Below are positions 43,601-50,783 of a DNA stretch of 64,000 bases, piece after piece. The translations under genes and the position numbers were made by a program. Below the pieces are notes generated by a model. It did not search any database, was not told where the DNA came from, and saw nothing but the letters and a program-made list of their open reading frames with translations. The stretch covers positions 95,988,205 to 96,052,204 of the forward strand of contig CM035438.1 in the NCBI GenBank assembly GCA_020310875.1. The letters are read 5' to 3'. Origin of the DNA: Ceratopteris richardii. Lineage: Eukaryota; Streptophyta; Polypodiopsida; Polypodiales; Pteridaceae. Each line of letters starts with the position of its first letter. Positions within the stretch are counted from its first letter, which is position 1.

Positions 43601-46600
43601 AGGTAGTTCCTTTACATCGTCTTCGGCTTCTTTGTCACTTGCATCCATTGGGAAAATTTCTTCTGAATTAAGCTCAGGTATTGAATCTTCCATTTCGTTT
43701 TCTGCTTTCAGTTCTTCAAAGGGCGGTTCCATTCCCTCTACTTTTTTCCACTTGTCCTCTTGAACTCTCGCCCATAAATACTTAGTCCAGTCTCCTTCTG
43801 TTTCAGGGACTATGGATCCTTCCTTTCTTTCAACACCAATTTCATCATCCAGAGGTCTATTTACATTAGGCTTCCCCTGATTGTTTAGACACTCTTGAAA
43901 TTTTTCTTCGCAAATTCGGTTGTTTGGTAATGGTGATGTGGGTTTTTCTAATGTTTGTTGGGCAACTTCTATTAATTTTTTGCAGATTTCCAATCTTTCT
44001 TTCTCTAGATCACCTCTCGGATATTCTCTCTCATGTTGTTCTATGGTAGGTCCGGCTTTAATTCTCTCTTTGTATGCCTGAATCCACATCGCTAAATCTT
44101 CAGGCATTGTGTCTGCTAATACCGATTCTACCTCCTTCTTTTCTTCCTCCAATTTATTTCCTTCTTCCACTCGTGCTTCTTCTGTTGAATTGTGTTTACC
44201 CTTTTCATTTTCCTTCTTTTGCAACAATTTCTTCTCTTTTATTCTGTCTCTCCTTTGCTTCCATCTTTGGGATCGTTTACTGGGGGTACTTTTTTCTGGT
44301 TCCTCTGAGTCTTCTACTCTATGAGAGATGGGTGTATTTCCCTCTTTGTCACTTTGATTACTTTCTTCGGTTTTTCCAGGGTTTTCTCTAGCCTTTGCTC
44401 TCGTTATGGCTTTTAAAGGTATAGTGTACTCTTTATCACTCCCTGAAGACTCAATTACCTCTATCACATTAATCTGTACGTTAGATGTGACTTTGTTTGG
44501 GTTCTTAGGACAATCTCTGAAAAGATGTTCCTTTCCACAATCACTACAGTAACCTTCCCAAATTCGTTGTGGTGGTGGTGGGTTCGGCAATGTACATTCT
44601 CTGATATAGTGGTCACCTCCACATCTGTAGCAAGGTCCTCTAGGTACAGGTGGTCTATTCATTGGTCGAGGTGGCATGGTTGCTCTAGGAGCTGTGTACA
44701 TTAATGGTACATAATCTTGCTCATAGTTGTATGCATTCTCCGGCGTCTCCATGCCATAAGCATATGGGTCGTATTGTTGTCCATATTCCATTGTTGAGCT
44801 CTCATAACCTGGGTATGTTCCTTGACTAGGTTCATAAAATGAGTCATAGGGTTCACTACTAGTCAAAGGCGTTGCCGGCACTATGGCCCTTTCTAAGTTT
44901 TCCTCTGGCTGCGCTATCTTAACTGGGACAACGTTCTGAGGGTGGGGCGGTTGTTGTCCTAGTACTGGTTGAGGCTGTGTATATCCCTGGTATGCGTATG
45001 GTCGTGGCATTGGTGCCTGCGGCTGATATGATGGATATCTGAAAGCTTCTCCTCCTTGCTGGTTTTGCGGATATCCGTATGGTCTCACATAAGGCTGGGT
45101 GGGTCTGGTTTGCCTATTGTAAGGGCAGTTCTCTGTGCTATGATTTGTGTATCTCTGCTCTATGCTGCAATACTGTAGTGGTCCTGGGACAGAGGGTCTA
45201 TGAGGAACATAGGCAGGTGGTGGGACTACTCCCCTAGTACACAAGTGAGAAGGATGATCCCCTCCACACTGCACACATCTTCTAAGCAAAGGCGTTCTCA
45301 TAGGATTGGTGGGATAATTCCTCTGTCCTTGCATATTCAGTTTTTTCGCTAGCAAGTCAGCAATTTCCTCAATGTTGTTTGTAGGGTTCGATGTGCTATT
45401 TGATGACTCTTCACTTTTCGCACTTCCTTGGGGCATTTTCAAATCTCCTGCAAGGTTATCTTCTAAGTCTATACATTCCTTCATACACTCTTGCAGAGTT
45501 TGAACTCTCTTCACGTACACTAACGACCTCAAGGTTCCGTTCAATAGTCCTTCCAAGAACAATGATACCATCTTGTTTTGTGTTGGTCTCTCCTCTACGG
45601 GGCATCTATCCACATACTGCTTGAATCTCCTGGCAGCCAATCTGACTGATTCAGTTGGAGCTAACTTGAAGCTGTGGATTAATGACGAAGAATTGTTCTT
45701 GATTCCAGACTTGGTAAATTCTTCAATCATTTCTTGATACACTTGATCCATGTTCTGGAAGGTATTTGGATCCAATGGCTGGAACCAGGCCAGGGCTGTG
45801 TCTGACAAAGTGAGGCCAAAGGATTCATATTGAATTATGAAGTCATCTACCTGCTCGGCTCTAATTACTTGTTTAAATTCTGCTATATGATTATAGGGTT
45901 CACTCGAGCCATCATAATGATTTCTCATGCACTTGGCCACTTGAATCGGTCTTAGTCTCCTTCCTACTTCAGGCTGTCTCGGCATTACAGGGTAATTTGG
46001 TCTTCCTATAGGTATGCCTGGTCCTCGTACTACCTGTGGTCTGACTGGAGCACGAACTCCTTGTCTTGGGTCCATAGCTGGTTGTGGCCGGTAATTAGGA
46101 TTAGTGGCAGGTATTGCAAATTGTACATGTGGTCTGATGGGGATCTGGGTTTGTTGAGTTTGTTGTGTTTGTCCCGAATGTTGACTTGAGTCATATTGAG
46201 AAGTTCCATGTGGGTTCCGTGAAGTGGTTGCTTGGTCCCTTGGGGGGAACACTGGAATGTTCTGATATTTCAGCTCAGCTCTCTCTAATTCAGTGACTGG
46301 CCAATATCTTCTGTGGTCTTTGTCCAAATAGGTAATGATGGTGGGGAATTCAGGATCTTGTAACTCATAGATGGTGACTGGATTAGGAGCAGCGTCCCAA
46401 ATAGAGGAATGGGTTCTGAGCAGGTGCTCCATCCCGTTGATCAAATACACATCTATTAGAGTGTCATCCTGGGGAACTAAGTCTCCTCTCCAAAGTTTAG
46501 TAATTGTCGATCTACCTCTAGGAGTTGTTACTTGTTCTTCAGTTCCATGTCCATTTAGACTTGAAGTATTATTTTCCTCACCACGTTCATTAATGATTTC

Positions 46601-46987
46601 CGGATGTTCAGTGACCATGTATTGAATGTCTCGTTTATCCATGTACAGTCCTCCTATGTACTTGACTGCTGGTCTTGGCACTATGTAGGCCTCTGAAGCC
46701 TTCCTTAATCTGGCCACTGATCTGTTGAGACCATCTAAATAGATAGGGATCTCGTTGTGGTTAGTGCTCACATATTCTAAGGAAGTTCTGTATTCGCCCT
46801 CAATGATGGACATCTGGCCGATCATGGGCACAGTGTTTTGCATATCCTCGGAGGCCATGGGGATTTCTCCTTCTGACTCACTGGAGGTCTCAGAATAGTG
46901 TGATCGGTTACTAGGTTCGGCAACACTCCCTACGGAAGAAATTACACTTCTTCGGCTTCCTAGGGTTCTTCCAGATCTCAAGTTCAT
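37691..46987 (-). CDS. Intact gag-pol polyprotein of element B (3098 aa): gag, PR1, RT, RNase H, two H2C2, integrase, PR2
   Basis: One frame from the ATG at 46987 (MNLRSGRTLG) to TAG. Approximate residues: gag core 343-510; zinc knuckles 570, 785 and 812 (CX2CX3HX4C); PR1 1238-1320 (ILDSGAGVGIAT, MILGRPF); RT about 1620-1850 with YVDDL at 1800-1804; RNase H about 1920-2050 (HVDAS, IDHQALLYLV); two H2C2 modules (about 2118-2200 and 2246-2326); integrase core with D-61-D-35-E (GIDF near 2346, VSDRG near 2408, NGQAES near 2440); charged linker; second retropepsin-like domain 2708-2800 (ALIDTGAAISCI, VLGQDWIYEY); tail with three IW[IM]PK motifs (2957-3060). There is no chromodomain. No stop or shift separates gag from pol, so excess gag must come from another mechanism. 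Confidence 0.95.
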   Translation of the reverse strand: MNLRSGRTLGSRRSVISSVGSVAEPSNRSHYSETSSESEGEIPMASEDMQNTVPMIGQMSIIEGEYRTSLEYVSTNHNEIPIYLDGLNRSVARLRKASEAYIVPRPAVKYIGGLYMDKRDIQYMVTEHPEIINERGEENNTSSLNGHGTEEQVTTPRGRSTITKLWRGDLVPQDDTLIDVYLINGMEHLLRTHSSIWDAAPNPVTIYELQDPEFPTIITYLDKDHRRYWPVTELERAELKYQNIPVFPPRDQATTSRNPHGTSQYDSSQHSGQTQQTQQTQIPIRPHVQFAIPATNPNYRPQPAMDPRQGVRAPVRPQVVRGPGIPIGRPNYPVMPRQPEVGRRLRPIQVAKCMRNHYDGSSEPYNHIAEFKQVIRAEQVDDFIIQYESFGLTLSDTALAWFQPLDPNTFQNMDQVYQEMIEEFTKSGIKNNSSSLIHSFKLAPTESVRLAARRFKQYVDRCPVEERPTQNKMVSLFLEGLLNGTLRSLVYVKRVQTLQECMKECIDLEDNLAGDLKMPQGSAKSEESSNSTSNPTNNIEEIADLLAKKLNMQGQRNYPTNPMRTPLLRRCVQCGGDHPSHLCTRGVVPPPAYVPHRPSVPGPLQYCSIEQRYTNHSTENCPYNRQTRPTQPYVRPYGYPQNQQGGEAFRYPSYQPQAPMPRPYAYQGYTQPQPVLGQQPPHPQNVVPVKIAQPEENLERAIVPATPLTSSEPYDSFYEPSQGTYPGYESSTMEYGQQYDPYAYGMETPENAYNYEQDYVPLMYTAPRATMPPRPMNRPPVPRGPCYRCGGDHYIRECTLPNPPPPQRIWEGYCSDCGKEHLFRDCPKNPNKVTSNVQINVIEVIESSGSDKEYTIPLKAITRAKARENPGKTEESNQSDKEGNTPISHRVEDSEEPEKSTPSKRSQRWKQRRDRIKEKKLLQKKENEKGKHNSTEEARVEEGNKLEEEKKEVESVLADTMPEDLAMWIQAYKERIKAGPTIEQHEREYPRGDLEKERLEICKKLIEVAQQTLEKPTSPLPNNRICEEKFQECLNNQGKPNVNRPLDDEIGVERKEGSIVPETEGDWTKYLWARVQEDKWKKVEGMEPPFEELKAENEMEDSIPELNSEEIFPMDASDKEAEDDVKELPNYTGEYEHNSELYRIPSIQRRETNPSVQTSEIIQRLREVKIPCTLTFEELLKVKPHLKEKLINQWDVKEAKKEVDDEVKTVRVPVDKVGDFSEGDEGNTCLPITYKGYTTKAILDSGAGVGIATKEIWEKWGKPALRPTRMKIQMADGHTERPLGLLERVVFTTCGVEFEHTLAICHFERPSNYEMILGRPFMRQLKVVQDWGKDAVYLQHAGVTTRINLHTYAYQDVPPLQWNQVHKEEDDQSIHSAGSSDQSWMNEDTHLWICQAAKKEEERRRSWQQNQGVVRSVQDPAYMPQVFPDEEFEPHGWMEILATLDVCVNEEVVTMNECIDEEGYDISLYMVVLQEAEEGEVFELNWKEDYESIEMESEPMDLGTSTTDIDITANEKHNDYTPKEELEVERELEDDDNKLQDQFEVPAHFKKYEVEERKIAIQMPKREAQPGIAYDNKEQTKKIVVTMEGGEERCTFIGQDVSEEEERELIQLIREYRDVFAWTYKDLKGVDPSICAHRIPMTSEAKPSKQRPYTYNEVYSAKIKEEIDKLLDAGFIYEIEHTEWVSPLVVVPKKNGKLRVCINLKKVNAATIRDSYPLPITDHLLERVAGKEVYSFLDGFSGYNQVAIATEDQHKTAFATEWGVYAFRVMPFGLTNAPATFQRLMCHVFKEFLKKSMEVYVDDLCTYSNQRSDHIPELRKIFNKCRQYRVCLNPEKCVFMVRQGKILGHIVSRNGISTDEDKIKVILDLPRPKNAKEVQAFMGHCGYYRRFIHMYAIIAKPLYGLLTQFIWTDECEKAFNELKKRLSTAPILKSPNWSKPFHIHVDASNYAIGCILAQPADEGKLDHPIAYASRQLNQAERNYTTTEREGLGMVYAVKKFRHYLLANKFKFFIDHQALLYLVNKPCSTGRLVRWFLLLMEFDFEVIVKKGNTHVRADHLSRLKHGEPPSGVPDDLPDTYLFNLEVCPQWAEKLIPILTHGPKDGITPNRKQDLWKTKNLHIIAGSLYHQDSSGLLMRCVEEDEQNMWLQKAHINQWNTHLNADGTWQTLKRFGIYWPTMQRDAHHYVSNCQTCQEQIPGENSTLCYSTIAPRWSMPLVKFLKTREYPEGATLARKRALEEQSKDYVILGKQLFKRGKDNQLRLCIHENEYLSVLEMAHAGAAGGHFSADRTVKMILFAGLWWPTLHMDAETYVRSCETCQRAKYPIRRDDMPLRPMVCARAFTKWGIDFIGPINPPARGSHAEYIIVATDYLTKWVEAKATRKNDAQTTAKFLFEHIFTRFGLPIEIVSDRGTHFLNEVIESLMNEFLVIHKKSAPYHPQANGQAESSNKVLCTVLTKIVNNGRSDWDKQLHHAIWAFRVAYKTAIGTTPFNLVYGQNAILPIDFLVPTLKVAQQHEWNGHELSQQLDQIEKLHETRLQAVAGIYAAKRRQKAYYDAHIKDKGLREGDLVLVYTLKLHAKKLQKRGYGPMIINRISTSGAVNLATLDGDILPNYISGCRVKRFMEPLTDQMLARLLGAQSRKKEEERIREEARQEALERIRKRKEWMRERDERYRVGEELIPMANFRAKENSGQQRRQPYLNLGAGRTEYHLVDALIDTGAAISCIRSSLSQRLKEELRPSKAQLIGIGGKVIRCIGEITVPLHMGNNTMEQRLLVCQDQDLLEDVVLGQDWIYEYEVTVQLALGYISARIGPREVYSLLDERPPKAAIIEPEVHPNEQNHDCMFPSNIENPSSSTSCENTVSPVCTPSLSLENHKSAQEHEIKHKEPQSPRQNIPLQNVRSTTVKVYPIPHSTRAWIRKDQKKAYLQQQKSLRQQREQLHKKTKNFEHIRQTRLKSIWIPKKLITAQPDRTKIWIPKSCTQRTTITNKEHPRKRYHAQQGPQTHQTRERTCWRKKESPNAIQTDLRFPKQNQKTYNRKSTAFVKKVENTIRRTQVKQIWMPKDKTSCIHRATTSNCTHEELPRSKVCMIGPHYTAKH
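38588..38866 (-). other. Second retropepsin-like domain (PR2) of element B, after integrase
   Basis: About 93 residues with the family signatures in order: DTG active site in ALIDTGAAISCI, a glycine-rich flap region (IGIGGKVIRCIG), and the hydrophobic-Gly closing motif VLGQDWIYEY. The same domain with DTG or DSG is found in A, C and E. It is distinct from PR1 (DSG, near 43232-43270). Confidence 0.82.
40010..40635 (-). other. Tandem duplicated integrase H2C2 zinc modules of element B
   Basis: Two successive modules have the same layout: a short beta hairpin (GSLYHQDSSGLLMRC / KQLFKRGKDNQLRLC), paired histidines, YWPTMQRDAHHYV / WWPTLHMDAETYV, and CX2C (CQTCQE near 40406-40420; CETCQR near 40028-40045). 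One module is normal for a gypsy integrase. Confidence 0.8.
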
Positions 46988-48486
46988 TCACTTAAGAGCT
47001 TTAATCAAATCTTGTCCACCTTTAATCTCTAGATTTCTAAGTTATGGCTCAGAAGTCTAGGGAGACTTGGCTGGAATGTGACTGAAAGAAAATTTCAAGC
47101 CACGATACTTGACTCTCACGACCTTTGAGAAAACGATCGCTGACAGACGATACTTGGGTGAAACGATCGCTGGAAAACGACCTTTCCCCAAACGATCTCT
47201 GATTGGGAACGATACACGACCTTTCAACAAAACGATCTACGACCTCTGACCCAAAACGACCGCTCACAAACGATACTTCAACAAAACGATCGCTGGAAAT
47301 CGACACTTGGATCTAACGATACTTGATCAAAACGATCGCTAGAAAACGACCTTTGACCAACGATCTCTAGCAAAACGATTTCTAATCTGAAACGATCTAC
47401 GACCGCTACGTGAAAACGATCTCTGACTAGACGACCGACGATCTCTGGCAGAAAGCGATACACGATGACGATCTCTAGTAGAAACGATCGGCGATACCTC
47501 GTTGAAACGATACACGATCTCTCACTAGGCGATACACGATACTTGGATAGAAACGATCGACGATACCTATCTGAAACGATACCGACCTTTGACAAGTGTC
47601 GCGATCTCTGGATCACGATACTTGGCAAACGACACACGACCGACGACCTTTGATCCAAACGATCGCTAGCAAAACGATCTACGACCGCTATCTCAAACGA
47701 TCTCTAGTGAAGCGATCTCTAGCGAAACGACCGACGACCTTTGTCTGAAAACGATCTACGATCTCTATCTGAAACGATCTACGATATCTCACGAAACGAT
47801 CGACGACCGCTGGGAAATATCGCGATACTCAACCGCAGGAGTAAAACGATACTCGACCGCAGGAGCAAAGCGATACTTGACCCTTTTTCAAATTTTTGTG
47901 TTGTTTTTTGAGGTTTGGATGTTTCCCCTTTTCTCTCCTAGGTTCTCTCTCTTACCCCAACCCACTGTATCAATCATCCAAGGACTTTTAACCCCCTGAA
48001 AACCCAAACGACACTCAGCGCAGGTCGTTTTTCCTCTTCCTAGATTGAAATGCTGGAAATTTCTGAGCAAATGGGTAGTTTAGTTTACCTTTGAAGCACC
48101 CATGATCACTTGGTCTAACTCTCTTGCACTGAACTCTCCCTTTTTGCTTGCTTGCCTCAAAACGATCGCTGCAATTCTCACGATACTCGACTCTGCTGTC
48201 CACGACACTTGTTCAACAAGTAACTTGAAAATGAAGAATTTTTTGGCTTTTATACTTGGGAATTCCTAGCTTACTGAAAAATGAAAATTCTTGAACAAAC
48301 CTAAGGCCTACTCTACTCTCCACTCACTTCCCTAAACTAACAACTCACTACACACACTCCAAGAATGAGAAGTAGCAAGTGCGGTTGAAATTGACTTACC
48401 AAAGAAGAGAAGATTTCCGCTCCTCCAAGTTCTTCAAAGCAAAAAGCTACTTACCATCACGCGAATGCCTCGGTTTGATTCGTCAC
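46988..48486 (-). other. Leader (5' UTR) of element B
   Basis: About 1.5 kb between the primer site and the gag ATG, collinear with the leader of A. Its central part is the ACGATC repeat array (47100-47885). The remainder, including 47886-48486, shows no gene. Confidence 0.7.
47100..47885. repeat. ACGATC/ACGATAC repeat array in the leader of B
   Basis: Imperfect units such as AAACGATCTCTGA, AACGATCGCTG, ACGATACACGA and ACGACCTTTGA. Compared with the array of A there are more ACGATCGCTG and ACGACC units and fewer TCGCGAT units, so unit variants have turned over between copies. Confidence 0.8.
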
Positions 48487-48504
48487 TCCCCGGCAACGGC
48501 GCCA
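48487..48504 (-). other. Primer-binding site of element B, tRNA-Asp type
   Basis: Sense strand TGGCGCCGTTGCCGGGGA, complementary over 18 nt to the recalled plant tRNA-Asp 3' end. It lies 7 nt inside the 5' LTR. Confidence 0.85.
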
Positions 48505-48511
48505 AAAAGTG

Positions 48512-49403
48512 TGTTTACCTAAGCTTCAACTTAGGGACTTGCGGAGAAAGAGACTGTACCTCAATCCCCTCACAAGTGCATATAGTGGGGATACACGCTT
48601 TTAATTTATCAATCCGAAGAGTATACTAACCTAGCCGAGTGTATGAGGACATGCAAATGCGTAATGGTCAAAGCAAAAGTATTACTCAAAAGTGAAAATG
48701 AGGAAAACACTTATCCTAACAAGCTTCAACTGTAGGTCAAGACGAAACGATACTTGGTGCAGCAACCGTCAGTATTTTGGACTTTTCTCCTAGCTCCGAG
48801 CTCCAAACATAGCGAATAGCATATGCGTTTCGAAGCTCTCGAGAAGACGCATCCAATGGTAGTGGTTTCACGCAATTCCGACACTCCTACTTCAAGTTAT
48901 GACAGAAATACTGAATCGCGGGAATACTTTCCTACACTTCAGCACCTCCTACACCTCGCACACACCTCTCCTACAGCCAAGAAACACTCTCAAGGATAGA
49001 TCACACTCACAAGCACTCTTTACAAGCAATACACATGCATACAAGCTCACGAAGAAGAAGATGAAGAGGGAAGAAGACACAAATTCGAATTTCTGTGCAC
49101 TCTATTCTCACAATGGCAAAAAGTTCTTTACAAAGAGTCACAATTGACTTATATACTAGTGCCCTAAAAATGGTCCTTTCACACAAGTGACCGGCACTTT
49201 ATTCCCTAAGAGCTAATTTCCTACTATTTTACATGGATGAGCTTCTATTCGTCTATGGGAATGCATCTAGAGGACTCCTCTAGTGCCTTTACAAGGGAAA
49301 TATATTACAAAAATGAATATGTTACAAAAATATTTGGTCCAAATTGGAAAAATTTTGGGGCCCGTCTTTTTCTCTGCTTTGTGCGCTCTTCGACTCTGCA
49401 ACA
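48512..49403 (-). repeat. 5' LTR of element B, 892 bp
   Basis: Plus-strand edges TGTTTACC and CTGCAACA. It differs from the 3' LTR at six single bases and has no indel. Sense TATATAAG at 49148-49155 would drive the B transcript. Confidence 0.93.
49148..49155 (-). promoter_or_regulatory. TATA box of the B 5' LTR
   Basis: Sense strand TATATAAG, identical to the copy in the 3' LTR; the likely core promoter of the intact element. Confidence 0.6.
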
Positions 49404-49408
49404 ATGAC
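49404..49408. repeat. Target site duplication of element B, right copy
   Basis: ATGAC, matching 32470-32474. Confidence 0.92.
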
Positions 49409-49600
49409 TCGATCGCGATTGACACGTGTCACGCGTATGGTCCGTCGGTCATGGTCAATCGGTCGTTGACTCTGTCGGTCGCGATTGACAGAGCCGTCGT
49501 GGGCTGTCGATCGCAATTGACGTGTCGATCGCGATTGACAGATCTGTCCGTCGTGGTTTGTCGGTCGCGATTGACAGAGCGATCGCGATTGACAGAAATA
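49409..49600. repeat. GTCGCGATTGAC repeat array in the leader of C, right half
   Basis: Units such as TCGATCGCGATTGACA, TCGGTCGCGATTGACAGA and GTCGTGGT, same type as 32146-32474; the two halves were one array before B inserted. Confidence 0.8.
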
Positions 49601-50069
49601 TGAGAAATTTCAAAAAACTAAACACATTTTTGGGAAGCTCTAGGCCTGTAGATCATGGTTTTGCACTTTGTTTGGTGATTTGAGCGTTTTTTCTGTCGGT
49701 CGCGATTGACAGAAGTCGGTGACACACAGACAGTTACTTCGAAATCCGTACCTGCGCAGAGTGCTGGGGACGATGATGTGACCTGTACCTGCAAGACAAC
49801 TCAAGAAACATGCAAAAACAGCACACACAATTTCGCTCTCTCGCTCTCTCTCACAAGTGAAATGAGGGAAATGAGGTGGAGATGGTGATATACTCAAAAA
49901 ACTGAAATTTTCGCGATGATGGAAATGGAGGTGGAAGATGGTGATGATGATGATGGTGATGAGGATGGTGAAGAAAAAAACAGAAAATAGATGAAAGTGA
50001 AGAAAATACCTACAACTCCAACGCGTCAACTCTACGTCTTACCATCACACGCTCGTCCTCAAAGCTCGA
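49409..50069 (-). other. Leader (5' UTR) of element C, LTR-proximal part
   Basis: Continues the leader interrupted by B. It begins with the right half of the TCGCGATTGAC array (to about 49600, last unit 49695-49714). It then has a GATGAT/GGT trinucleotide-rich stretch (49917-49982), and ends at the primer site. No gene is visible. Confidence 0.65.
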
Positions 50070-50087
50070 TCCCCGGCAACGACGCCA
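50070..50087 (-). other. Primer-binding site of element C, tRNA-Asp type
   Basis: Sense strand TGGCGTCGTTGCCGGGGA, one base different from the B site; it lies 8 nt inside the 5' LTR. Confidence 0.82.
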
Positions 50088-50095
50088 AAATTTGG

Positions 50096-50778
50096 TGTAG
50101 CTCAGTGATGAGTAGCACCTCCTTTAATGTCAATCCGGGAAGACGTGAGGATGGTATGAAGACCTCGAGCAAGTGGAGGCACAAGTGCGTGAGTGAGAAG
50201 CACACAAGCATGCACACACATACACACACACGCGCACACACGGCAAGACAAAGTGTGTGACGCAATGGAGTTCTTAGTTTACTTTCAAAAAGCTCTTACA
50301 AGTTCATTTCAATTACAATCTACCCCCAAAAATGAGCTCTCTAGCTCCTTTTATAGTTTTTGACTAGCTTTGGCCCTGTTCAGACCTAGTGTCCGGCCTA
50401 GTAAAAAATTAGGTTCCAGGGCTTATTTGAGGGCTCAAACGAGATCTAAAAAATACGAAAATTGGCAGGTAGATACTTCTAAAGCTCCTCAAGCTCAAGG
50501 ACTCCTTGGCTTGCACAAAATGGAGCTACAAAAATATGAAATGGTATTTACAATGGTGTTTAGTGATGAGAATCACTTTTAATTGGTGTAGGGGTTTTTG
50601 AAAATTAAAGGGTTGCCTTAGTGCTAAATTTGCGTGAATGCTCATACTTGCTTCTTCATGAAGAAAATTATTGGCCTACTTGCCAGATCTTCTTTGACTG
50701 CCATGTCTGCCTGTGCTGTCCCTTCGCTCTGACTCTCTTCGTCTTGTGGCTCCTTCAGTTCCCTGACTGCTGCCAACA
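50096..50778 (-). repeat. 5' LTR of element C, 683 bp
   Basis: Plus-strand edges TGTAGCTCAG and CTGCCAACA, the same length as the 3' LTR with four substitutions. Contains the CA-rich tract (50210-50241) and a sense TATAAAAG box (50348-50355). Confidence 0.92.
50348..50355 (-). promoter_or_regulatory. TATA box of the C 5' LTR
   Basis: Sense strand TATAAAAG in U3; the likely core promoter of element C. Confidence 0.55.
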
Positions 50779-50783
50779 CAAGG
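50779..50783. repeat. Target site duplication of element C, right copy
   Basis: CAAGG, matching 16984-16988. Confidence 0.9.

Larger units (their letters stand above)
32475..49403 (-). mobile_element. Element B: complete, apparently intact Ty3/gypsy retrotransposon, family 1
   Basis: 16.9 kb with two 892-bp LTRs that differ at six positions by eye, a 5-bp target duplication (ATGAC), primer site, polypurine tract, one 3098-codon gag-pol frame and one 1198-codon ORF2, both without stops. All catalytic motifs of RT, RNase H and integrase and both protease-like motifs are present. It is the only copy here that could be autonomous. It sits inside the repeat array of the leader of element C. Confidence 0.95.
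16989..50778 (-). mobile_element. Element C: complete Ty3/gypsy retrotransposon, family 2, with element B nested inside
   Basis: LTRs of 683 bp (16989-17671 and 50096-50778) differ at four positions by eye. CAAGG flanks both ends. Without the nested B (32475-49403 plus one target duplicate) it is about 16.9 kb. Sense order: 5' LTR, primer site, 1.9-kb leader split by B, gag-pol (31210-21798), spacer, ORF2 (21592-17561), polypurine tract, 3' LTR. Gag-pol and ORF2 both carry several stops and gag-pol also frameshifts, despite the young LTRs, so C was probably mobilised in trans by an intact relative. Confidence 0.92.
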
